64,000 bases of DNA. Source: Paraferrimonas haliotis. Its GTDB lineage: Bacteria; Pseudomonadota; Gammaproteobacteria; Enterobacterales; Shewanellaceae. The position numbers were made by a program, and so were the translations under genes. Below the pieces are notes generated by a model, which saw nothing but the letters and a program-made list of their open reading frames with translations, was not told the DNA's origin and searched no databases. Positions 43,460 to 51,415 of the stretch are shown piece after piece (position 1 is the stretch's first letter; the number at the start of each line of letters is the position of its first letter). The stretch lies in the NCBI RefSeq assembly GCF_002282895.1, contig NZ_NRRB01000001.1, positions 1 to 64,000 of the forward strand, written 5' to 3'.

Positions 43460-44830
43460 ATGGAATCGCAACAATCGTTGACCATGAAAGAGAAGTTAGG
43501 CTATGCCTGTGGTGACGTAGCAAGCAACATCTACTGGCGTGTGTTTGATGTGTTTCTGTTCATTTTCTATACCGACGTGTTTGGATTACCGGCGGCTGTT
43601 GTTGGTACCATGATGCTCGTGACTCGCCTGATAGACGCTTTCAGCGATCCTATGATGGGCGCTCTTGCCGATAGAACTCAAACCCGTTTTGGTAAGTTTC
43701 GCCCTTATTTGTTGTGGGGTGTGCTTCCCATTGCTGCTAGCGGCGTGCTCACCTTTAGTTCGCCGGAATTATCGGATTCAGGCAAAGTGGTGTGGGCCTA
43801 CGCCACTTACATATTTATGATGCTCAGCTACACCTTCATTAACGTACCTTACGGTGCCTTATTAGGGGTCATGACCTCTGACTCGCAAAACCGCACTACC
43901 TTAACCAGCTTTCGATTTATCGGTGCTTTTTCAGGCGGTAGCTTAGTTGCCTATTTAACTCCTGAGTTGGTGCAATGGTTTGGTCAAGGTAATGAAGCGG
44001 TTGGCTGGCGACTGACCATGGTGCTGTATGGCGTGGTCGCAGGTGCTTTATTTGTTGTTACTTTCTTAAGTACCAAAGAGCGAGTGCTGCCAATGCAGTC
44101 ACAGCCCACACCTGTGATGAGAGACCTTAAAGATCTATTGAAAAACAAGCCTTGGTTGATTTTGTTTGGGTTAGCAATGGTGGTGATGATAACCATCAGC
44201 CTGCGAGCATCGAGCGGTACTTTCTACATTAAGTATTATGCTCAGCGACCCGATTTGATTGGCAGCTTTTCGTTGGTGTATTTGTTAGCGCTCGGCGTGG
44301 GTGCCGCATTGACCCCAATATTGACGCGTTATATCGACAAACGACGCTTGCTGGCCTGGCTTATGACGGGCGTCGCTTTGTGCTGTGCATTGTTTTATTG
44401 GATTGATCATGACGATATTGAGCTGATGTTCATTGGCCAAATTGCCATCGGCTTAATGCTCGGTCCCAAATCGCCTTTGGTTTTTTCTATGTACGCCGAT
44501 ACCGCTGATTTTTCGGAGTGGAAACACAAAAGGCGAGCAACGGCTATGGTTTTTTCGGCCGCGGCCTTTTCTCAAAAGCTCGGCGGCGCTTTGGCGGGAG
44601 CCATGATAGGTTGGCTCTTGGCATACTATGGTTACCAAGCGAATTTGGTTCAAAGCGACGCTTCTCAATGGGCGATTGTGCTGTTGATGAGCTTAATTCC
44701 GGCATTGTTTGCTGTGATAGCCGTACTGATCATCATTCCTTATCCGCTTAGCGAGGCGCGACTGAAATCTATCCAACAACAATTGGCTGCTGAGAAACTA
44801 ACATCGAAGACCTCGCTGGGGGTGAAATGA
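43460..44830 (+). CDS. GPH-family sugar:cation symporter (second copy)
   Basis: A 456-residue MelB-type symporter related to the first copy: MKEKLGYACGDVASNIYW, RLIDAFSDPMMGALADRTQTRFGKFRPYLLWG and NVPYGALLGVMTSD. GAGGTGA precedes the ATG. It heads an operon in which every junction overlaps, and its stop shares ATGA with the GH94 start. Given the downstream enzymes, the likely cargo is cellobionic acid or a cello-oligosaccharide, whereas the first symporter is tied to GH1. Confidence 0.9.
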   Translation: MESQQSLTMKEKLGYACGDVASNIYWRVFDVFLFIFYTDVFGLPAAVVGTMMLVTRLIDAFSDPMMGALADRTQTRFGKFRPYLLWGVLPIAASGVLTFSSPELSDSGKVVWAYATYIFMMLSYTFINVPYGALLGVMTSDSQNRTTLTSFRFIGAFSGGSLVAYLTPELVQWFGQGNEAVGWRLTMVLYGVVAGALFVVTFLSTKERVLPMQSQPTPVMRDLKDLLKNKPWLILFGLAMVVMITISLRASSGTFYIKYYAQRPDLIGSFSLVYLLALGVGAALTPILTRYIDKRRLLAWLMTGVALCCALFYWIDHDDIELMFIGQIAIGLMLGPKSPLVFSMYADTADFSEWKHKRRATAMVFSAAAFSQKLGGALAGAMIGWLLAYYGYQANLVQSDASQWAIVLLMSLIPALFAVIAVLIIIPYPLSEARLKSIQQQLAAEKLTSKTSLGVK

Positions 44831-47214
44831 ATCACAGTCAACAGCAACCCTACACGCATGTGGTCGAGTTGGAAGTCGAACAATCTAAATCCTATCGCAT
44901 CGATCTGCACGAAATCACTCGCATGCCTCAGGCCAGTGGCTATCTTTGGAATGACCAAATGAGCTTGCAGATGAACTGTCAAGGTTATGCATCAGTGATG
45001 TTCATGGACCCAGAGCCAAGCAAGTACAGCACTGCGCCCAATCTTGAGGCTCAGACTTTTATTCAACCTGAAACGCAATACTATGCGCATTATCCTGGGC
45101 GCTTTTTCTATCTAAAAAACTTAGCGACTGGCGAGCTTATCTCACTACCGTTTGCACCGTGTAAAGTGATGCCCGAGGTGCTGACCTTTAGCCAGCAACA
45201 GCAGCGACTGAGCTGGCACGTTAATCATTGGGGAGCGAGCTTCGATTTAACGGTGGCACTGGCTGACAAGGACACCTTGGAAGTTTGGCAACTGGATATC
45301 GTCAACGACACTGAACAGCCCCTGCAATTAAGCTTGATCAGCTATTTTTCAGTAGGTTACCGCTCTTGGATGTATCAATCAGGCTTCTATGATGACGATT
45401 CACAAGCATTGGTGTGCAAAGCCATCACTCCCTATCAGCGCTTGCAAGACTACAAACCTGACGGACAACTCAAAGACATCACCTTTTGTTTAAGCGAAAA
45501 GCCGCCCACATCTTGGTGCGCCAACCAACAAGCCTTTGAAGGCGATGGGCATATATCAGCACCTCAGCAATGCAACCAAGCCACACTTAATAACGACCTT
45601 GCTTGTTATGAAACGCCAGTCGCTGCTATGCAATTTAAATTGGAGCTAGCACCTAAATCCAACTTTAGTAATCGTTGGTTATTTGGCGCAACAACTTCAG
45701 TGGCTGAACTGGATAAAATTAGGCAGGCCTATTTGGAAAACGAGCCAAGCATTGCTTCCTGTGGCGCTGATATCGAATCTCGCTTTGAGCTCAGTGGGCT
45801 CGATGCCGACATTGAAGCCTATGCGAATTGTTGGGGAAGCCGCCAAATTCGCTATCTTACTGATACCAATCGCTTAACCACGGATCCGCAAACCCGCAAT
45901 CTGGTGCAAGATGTATTAGGGTTGGTTTATATCGACCCAGACAAAGCCAAGCGGCAAATGGTCATGGCCATGCAGCAACAGCGCTGCAATGGGGAAATGC
46001 CCGATGGCATATTGTTGACCGACAGCGCTGAGCTGAAATACATCAATCAGGTTCCCCATGGCGATCACAGCGTGTGGCCATTGCTTTGGTGCCAAGCTTA
46101 TCTAGATGAAACCAACGACGTTGCTCTGCTCAATGAGATGCTGGTGTTTAGCGACAGCTCCACTAAACAGCCGTTTTGGCGGCACTTGGAATTGGCCATT
46201 GAGCATTTGTTATCTCAGCGAGATGAGCGGGGGTTGAGCTATATTCAGCAAGGTGATTGGTGCGACCCAATGAACATGGTTGGCCCAAAAGGCAAAGGCG
46301 TATCCAGCTGGTTAACCATGGCCACCGCTTGCGCGCTTAAATCTTGGTGTTACATCGTCGAACACTATCTCGAGGACTACAGTCCACTTAAACTCAATGA
46401 GTGTCATCGTTTGTACGGTCAAATTAACGAGGCGGTTAATCAGCATTTTTGGAATGGCAGTTGGTATGCAAGAGGCATCACCGACAATGGGCGGCTTTTC
46501 GGCGTGGCCAGTGAGCCTGAAGGGCAAATGTATTTAAATCCGCAGTCGTGGGCGATGCTCAGTGGCGCCGCCAGTTCGGCTAAATGTTTTAATTTGCTTT
46601 ACGAGGTGGAGCGACGCCTCAATACGCCTTATGGAACCATGATGCTCTCTCCAGCCTATACCTCAATGGTTGAAGACATTGGTCGGTTAACGCAAAAATA
46701 CCCCGGAGTGGCCGAAAATGGCTCGGTATACAACCATGCTTCGGCGTTTTATGCCTATGCATTGTATCAAGTGGGTGAACATCAACATGCTTATCAAGCG
46801 CTTAAGCGAATGTTACCGAAAGGCGCTGATGCCTTAATTCGCGGCCAGTTACCTAATTTCATTCCAAACTATTATCGAGGTGCCTACTACCAAAACCCAG
46901 ATTACGCGGGGCGCTCCAGTCACTTGGTTAACACCGGCACCTGTGCCTGGGTGTACCGGATGCTGATAGAGGAATTATGTGGTTTGAAAGGCTTTCGGGG
47001 GCGGCTTGTAGTTTCTCCGAAACTGCCCGCGAGCGTGAACCAGCTGTCGGGTAAGCGCCAGTTTGCTGGAGCCACGTTCAACTTCACTATCAACCGCAGT
47101 AGCGTGCAGTCGGTCTCGCTCACCATGGATGGCTTAGCAATTTCAGGTCAACAGATCAGCGACATTCAATCGGGTAGGCGTTACCAACTGAACATTGAGG
47201 TGCCCTTTGAGTGA
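44827..47214 (+). CDS. GH94 glycoside phosphorylase, probably cellobionic acid phosphorylase
   Basis: A 795-residue GH94 enzyme without a signal peptide. Its beta-sandwich N-domain and (alpha/alpha)6 catalytic barrel are consistent with cellobiose-phosphorylase relatives; the conserved DWxD acid motif is GDWCDPMNMVG at residues 476-486, where cellobiose phosphorylases usually read DWND. To my recollection DWCDPMN is typical of cellobionic acid phosphorylases (glucosyl-gluconate plus phosphate to glucose-1-phosphate plus gluconate). The next gene is a gluconokinase, which consumes exactly that second product. The two lines of evidence together favour cellobionate over cellobiose, though assay is needed to exclude the latter. 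Confidence 0.8.
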   Translation: MNHSQQQPYTHVVELEVEQSKSYRIDLHEITRMPQASGYLWNDQMSLQMNCQGYASVMFMDPEPSKYSTAPNLEAQTFIQPETQYYAHYPGRFFYLKNLATGELISLPFAPCKVMPEVLTFSQQQQRLSWHVNHWGASFDLTVALADKDTLEVWQLDIVNDTEQPLQLSLISYFSVGYRSWMYQSGFYDDDSQALVCKAITPYQRLQDYKPDGQLKDITFCLSEKPPTSWCANQQAFEGDGHISAPQQCNQATLNNDLACYETPVAAMQFKLELAPKSNFSNRWLFGATTSVAELDKIRQAYLENEPSIASCGADIESRFELSGLDADIEAYANCWGSRQIRYLTDTNRLTTDPQTRNLVQDVLGLVYIDPDKAKRQMVMAMQQQRCNGEMPDGILLTDSAELKYINQVPHGDHSVWPLLWCQAYLDETNDVALLNEMLVFSDSSTKQPFWRHLELAIEHLLSQRDERGLSYIQQGDWCDPMNMVGPKGKGVSSWLTMATACALKSWCYIVEHYLEDYSPLKLNECHRLYGQINEAVNQHFWNGSWYARGITDNGRLFGVASEPEGQMYLNPQSWAMLSGAASSAKCFNLLYEVERRLNTPYGTMMLSPAYTSMVEDIGRLTQKYPGVAENGSVYNHASAFYAYALYQVGEHQHAYQALKRMLPKGADALIRGQLPNFIPNYYRGAYYQNPDYAGRSSHLVNTGTCAWVYRMLIEELCGLKGFRGRLVVSPKLPASVNQLSGKRQFAGATFNFTINRSSVQSVSLTMDGLAISGQQISDIQSGRRYQLNIEVPFE

Positions 47215-47737
47215 ATTAGTGGTCATTATGGGCATTAGCGGTACCGGTAAAAGCACCTTAGCAAAAGCGTTTGCCAACAGCGTAGGAGGTGTTTTTGTTG
47301 AGGCTGATGATTTTCATAGCGACCAAGCAAAAGCGTTAATGGCTAAAGGTCAGGGGATTGATGAAGACATGCGAAACCGCTGGTTTAAACGGCTGTTAAC
47401 TCAAGTGGACAGCCTGTTAAGTAACGAGACACCGGTGGTAATGGCTTTTTCAGGGCTTAAACAATTGCATCGTAATCAATTGGCGCAACGTGCCGATAAA
47501 GTCACTGGCTTCTTTTTAAACGGCGATGATTCCCTGATTCGTCAGCGCTTGACTGAACGCCAACGTCATTTTGCGGGTATTGAACTGCTGGATAGCCAAC
47601 TAGCGGCTTTGCAAGCTGTAAAGACTTCCGAGCTGCAATGGATCATACCCATCGATATTGCTCAAAGTTTAGAGCAGAATTTAGCCGCGATGATTCATTG
47701 TTGGCAGCAGCGTCAACAGAATAGGACATCGCCATGA
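47207..47737 (+). CDS. gntK: Gluconokinase
   Basis: A 176-residue P-loop kinase. Walker A is MGISGTGKST near the N-terminus, with VEADDFHS (substrate side), MAFSGLKQLHRN and ERQRHFAGIELLDSQ matching GntK-family blocks. It phosphorylates gluconate to 6-phosphogluconate for the Entner-Doudoroff or pentose-phosphate routes. The start taken is TTG 47207, seven bases after GAGG and overlapping the GH94 stop; TTG 47195 and GTG 47219 are alternatives. Its stop overlaps the CBM9-protein start (ATGA). Placement behind GH94 suggests the gluconate comes from phosphorolysis. Confidence 0.85.
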   Translation: MSELVVIMGISGTGKSTLAKAFANSVGGVFVEADDFHSDQAKALMAKGQGIDEDMRNRWFKRLLTQVDSLLSNETPVVMAFSGLKQLHRNQLAQRADKVTGFFLNGDDSLIRQRLTERQRHFAGIELLDSQLAALQAVKTSELQWIIPIDIAQSLEQNLAAMIHCWQQRQQNRTSP

Positions 47738-48495
47738 AACGCATGCAAGGCCTAATTACCTCAGTATTATTGATGAGCATGGCAGCGAGCGTAAATGCCG
47801 CTCCTAAGGGGGCCACCATCGCTAAGAGTCATGAGGCAATGACGATTGACGGTTATGCCTCAGAAGCCGTCTGGTCAACACAGCCTTGGCAAGCCATTAA
47901 TCACATAATTTTAGGTGACACGCCATTATCGGAGCGTGACTTTAGCGGTCGATTTAAGCTCGCCTGGAAAGAAGAAGGGCTTTACTTGTTGGTGGAAATC
48001 AGCGACGACGTATTGTTCGACCAACACGCCAACCCTTTGCTTCGTTATTGGGACGATGACTGCCTTGAGGTTTTTGTTGATGCCGATGCGTCAGGGGGCG
48101 ATCACCAGTTTAATTTTAATGCCTTCGCCTATCATGTTGGTTTGGATGGCCAGGTGGCGGATATTGGTGAGCAAACAGAGACTCACCAAGAGCCATTTAT
48201 TTTGTTAAACGACCACGTGAATAACCGCTGGCGTCGCGACGAGCACGGGCTGCTTACTTGGGAGTTGATGGTTTTTGTTTTCGATGATGACTTTAAACCC
48301 GACAGTAATCATCCCCCTATGGTGCTTTCTCAAGGGCATGAGCTTGGTTTTATGCTCGCGTATTGCGATAACGATGGCAGTGATGAGAGAGAGCACTTCA
48401 TAGGCTCCGTGGCGATTAAGCCAATCAATGGAGATAAAAATCTAGGTTATAAGAACGCCGATGTGTTTCAGCGGTATCGGCTTAACAAAGAATAA
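47734..48495 (+). CDS. Secreted CBM9-like carbohydrate-binding protein
   Basis: A 253-residue protein with a signal peptide (SVLLMSMAASVNAA). The rest reads as one family-9 carbohydrate-binding-module-like beta sandwich: MTIDGYASEAVWS, FKLAWKEEGLYLLVEISDD, YWDDDCLEVFVDAD, FNAFAYHVGLDG and FIGSVAIKP. CBM9 binds the reducing ends of cellulose, xylan or soluble sugars. No catalytic domain is attached, so it may act as a periplasmic or secreted sugar-capture protein. It is the last gene of the symporter-GH94-gntK operon, with a 4-bp start/stop overlap. Confidence 0.78.
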   Translation: MKRMQGLITSVLLMSMAASVNAAPKGATIAKSHEAMTIDGYASEAVWSTQPWQAINHIILGDTPLSERDFSGRFKLAWKEEGLYLLVEISDDVLFDQHANPLLRYWDDDCLEVFVDADASGGDHQFNFNAFAYHVGLDGQVADIGEQTETHQEPFILLNDHVNNRWRRDEHGLLTWELMVFVFDDDFKPDSNHPPMVLSQGHELGFMLAYCDNDGSDEREHFIGSVAIKPINGDKNLGYKNADVFQRYRLNKE

Positions 48496-48670
48496 CTAAA
48501 TTAATTTAACCAGCAGTTAAATGAAGGGGGACATATATTAACCAATTGCTATGTGTTATCGATCACTGTTTTCGAAAAGCTGTAAAAACTCCTAGCGATT
48601 GTTACTAAAAGCTTAAGTAGTCTTGCATTCGAACATATGTATTCCAACAAAAAACTTCGAATGTGATCAC

Positions 48671-49309
48671 ATGATGAAAACTTTAATAAAACCAATGGCT
48701 ACATTGGTAACCTTAGTAGGGGCATTAGCCGTTAGTGGACCGCTGGTAGCCAATGAGTCTAACGACCTTGATATCTTGGTCGACAAGTTCCAGCAAGGCA
48801 GTTACTCCAGTCGTGGTGCGGATGGTTGTATGATGTGTCATCGTCGCGATGAAGGCGTTGCAGACATTTTTGTAAGCGCTCATGGCAAAACTGACAATGG
48901 CCCAATGGCCGGTTTACAGTGCGAAGCGTGTCATGGCCCTCAAGGGAAACACCGCGGCAAAAATGAACCAATGCTGAGTTTTGGCAAGGACTCTGCTCTA
49001 ACCGCTGACATGCAAAACAGTGTTTGTTTAGGTTGCCACCAAGGCACCCAAGCTCACTGGAGTTATTCTCTGCACAAGCTTGAAGAAGTAAGCTGCGTGA
49101 GCTGTCACAGCATCCACACTGCAAACGATGCGGTATTGGATCGTTCAAATCAAGTTGCCGCATGTACCAGTTGCCACTTAAAGCAAAAAGGCGATATTAA
49201 CAAGCGTTCTTCGCACCCAATGACTAATGAGCAAATGGTCTATTCACCCTATATCAACAAAGCCTCACGCTACTCAAGCTTCAAGGTATACGTGATAAAG
49301 CTATCTTAG
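48671..49309 (+). pseudogene. Truncated multihaem cytochrome c (DmsE/MtrA-like), N-terminal half
   Basis: About 212 residues with a signal peptide (TLVGALAVSGPLVA) and five CXXCH motifs: CMMCH, CEACH, CLGCH, CVSCH and CTSCH. The spacing and QKGDINKRSSHPMTNEQM resemble the N-terminal half of decahaem DmsE/MtrA cytochromes, which normally continue with five more haems and about 320 residues. After NEQMV the frame runs into sequence belonging to a recombinase in another frame and stops. The gene is therefore probably broken by insertion of the following island. A naturally pentahaem protein is the less likely alternative. Confidence 0.7.
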
Positions 49310-49461
49310 CTTATTGTTTAGCACTTCGACGGATCACTGAATACTTTGATCGCTTTCCGGATAATTTAACTATCAAAGACCTACGTCGGTATTTCAGCTA
49401 CATGATTGGGCAAGTCTCTTGGAGTACAATCAAACTATACCGGTGTGGGCTCCATGTTTAG
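49249..49461 (+). mobile_element. Tyrosine recombinase remnant (N-terminal SAM-like domain)
   Basis: In the +1 frame relative to the cytochrome, 70 codons read LYQQSLTLLKLQGIRDKAI, then ALRRITEYFDRFPDNLTIKD and WSTIKLYRCGLHV before a stop. This fits the core-binding domain of integrases accompanying IS91-like elements. There is no start codon and the catalytic domain is missing. It spans the junction between the broken cytochrome and the defence-like genes and marks a past insertion or deletion event. Confidence 0.65.
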
Positions 49462-51404
49462 AGAGGAGAGTAAGACGCAAGAATCTGAATTAGCTCTCTT
49501 TTATCTGATCGCTTATTTAATGCTAATGGGAAGCTTGATAAATAACCTTTTTTATAATCCAACTTACCTTTAATTAAATCCTGCAAGAAAGAATTTTCCT
49601 CATGCAGATAGTCACTTATTTTCGCATTGTTTGCTGAAATGGCATTTGCACTTTTGCGAATAAATTTGTTAGCAAGCTTCAAGTTATCATTTAAATAATA
49701 AAAAATTGCCAACTCACGATACAGAAGTTCAATTGGGTGAACCGCCTTTTGCTCGTGCTCATTAGCAAAGCCCTCAACAATACTTTTAACTTGCTCTGCA
49801 ACAGGTGCTCCGGTGATCAAAGAGCCGTTTACGGCTTTCAGATAGGCAAGCTTATCAAAATTATTGTATGCATGATTTGGTTCATCAAAAAGTGCTAAAG
49901 TCACAGAAATCGCTTCGTCATAACTTTGCATTTTTAGGAGCAATTGAGCTTTCAATATTCTAAACCGGCTAAAATCACTCGCAGGCAAAAATGGGTATAA
50001 CTCTAGTAATGCTGACAGTAAGTTCGACAAGCTTTCAGCACCTTCTTCTTTGCGTATAGCATGCCGGAGGTAATTCATCTTAGCCTTTAAAAAGATAATA
50101 GAGTTACTGGAATCACAATTCTCCTCACTTTCTAGAATAATGGCCGATAGAGAACTGTAATTCTCAGCTAACTCATAGCTTTTCTTTGCCCGTACAAAAG
50201 CTTGATCAAAATCTAAGTCGTTATAAAAAACCTCAGACTCAACCAGCAAGCCATCCATGATTAAAGACAAATTATCAGGGTTGTAAATAACACGATCCAC
50301 TAAAATCTTTTGCTCTTCCAGCAACTGCAAAGCTAACTGGGTATTACCTATATGGTTGATAATTTTGAGTAAAAAGACGTTCGTTCTATACGCAAACACC
50401 TCTAAGTTGTTCACTTCAGAGGAGCTCACCTCATCAACAGCGTCTTTAAGGGTGCTTAATAGCTTGATAAATCGTTCGTACTCCCATCCCGGCTTACACA
50501 ACCGCCACAGCCTATCCAACACAGCTTCAAATGCAGTACGAGCACCTGCTACACCCAACTTAGTAAACAAGGCTGTTAATGTTCTATTTAGCCCACTTAT
50601 TGCAGCATCAGTACCTTCTGTTTCCAACATCAGCAACCAACGCACAGATGCAAGTGCATAATCTTGATCTCGTTCGGCTACAAATGCTCTTCGTTCTTGA
50701 TACCGACTGAAAGTCTTGAATCCGGTAAATAAGCCTTTTCTTGTCAAATCATTAAGGATCTGTGCTTCAAATTGGCGTTTATTGTGATAATTGATGTTCG
50801 CCAAAAAGTCTGCTGCAACTAACCCCCAAAGGTTATTGGCATAATCTAAGTGTATCTTTATTTTGCTGCCAATGATGTCAACAAGCCCTTTGGTAGCAAG
50901 ATCAACTTCAAGCGCTTGCGGCAGCTTACGAATCACATCATCTTCAATATCGCTGACTTTGGTTTGCCTGACACCGTCTATCGTCCTAGTTGCAACAACA
51001 ATATCTAGCTGCTCAATAACTTGTCCCTCGGGCAAAGCCGACTCAAACAAGGACAGCAAGTCAAAGAGCATTACCCGATAGGTTTTTTCTCGATTCGTTA
51101 TCTTTACTTTTGACTCATTGATTGTCGATAAAAAATGGTAATCAAATGGGACTTTAGTCAATGTTTCGATAAAGGTTTGCGCTTTGTTTAAAGCTTCTTT
51201 ATGCCCAAAATCCTTCCGAAATTCAGTTAGATGGAAATCGCGGATTGACTTTACACCGAGTGTTGAAGGGAGGCTATTACAAGCTCTGTCAAGGGCCTTG
51301 CTACTTGTCTCATAGTCCGCATTACATAAAAAACCTGATATAAGCCATTGACCTCTGTTACTTTCAAAATCACCTGACTCATCAATAAATAGGGTATATT
51401 TCAT
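49458..51404 (-). CDS. DUF3800 protein with long helical C-terminal region
   Basis: A 648-residue protein. The N-terminal 240 residues match DUF3800: YTLFIDESGDFES (Asp8, Glu9), DFHLTEF and the late GLVAADFLANINYHNKR, whose acidic residues form an RNase-H-like active site in this family. The remaining 400 residues are helical and read as TPR-like repeats. The internal ATG at residue 11 of the open frame is taken as start since homologues begin right before the DESG motif. It is the third gene of the minus-strand set, eleven bases after DUF2357. The 3' end overlaps the recombinase remnant by four bases. Nuclease or sensor function is inferred. Confidence 0.75.
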   Translation of the reverse strand: MKYTLFIDESGDFESNRGQWLISGFLCNADYETSSKALDRACNSLPSTLGVKSIRDFHLTEFRKDFGHKEALNKAQTFIETLTKVPFDYHFLSTINESKVKITNREKTYRVMLFDLLSLFESALPEGQVIEQLDIVVATRTIDGVRQTKVSDIEDDVIRKLPQALEVDLATKGLVDIIGSKIKIHLDYANNLWGLVAADFLANINYHNKRQFEAQILNDLTRKGLFTGFKTFSRYQERRAFVAERDQDYALASVRWLLMLETEGTDAAISGLNRTLTALFTKLGVAGARTAFEAVLDRLWRLCKPGWEYERFIKLLSTLKDAVDEVSSSEVNNLEVFAYRTNVFLLKIINHIGNTQLALQLLEEQKILVDRVIYNPDNLSLIMDGLLVESEVFYNDLDFDQAFVRAKKSYELAENYSSLSAIILESEENCDSSNSIIFLKAKMNYLRHAIRKEEGAESLSNLLSALLELYPFLPASDFSRFRILKAQLLLKMQSYDEAISVTLALFDEPNHAYNNFDKLAYLKAVNGSLITGAPVAEQVKSIVEGFANEHEQKAVHPIELLYRELAIFYYLNDNLKLANKFIRKSANAISANNAKISDYLHEENSFLQDLIKGKLDYKKGYLSSFPLALNKRSDKRELIQILASYSPL

Positions 51405-51415
51405 AAATCTCTCTA

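Noticed and set aside
48661..48672. Palindrome ATGTGATCACAT considered as a CRP or FNR site for the cytochrome gene
   Set aside because: The half-sites abut with no spacer, unlike CRP (TGTGA-N6-TCACA) and FNR, and it overlaps the start codon.
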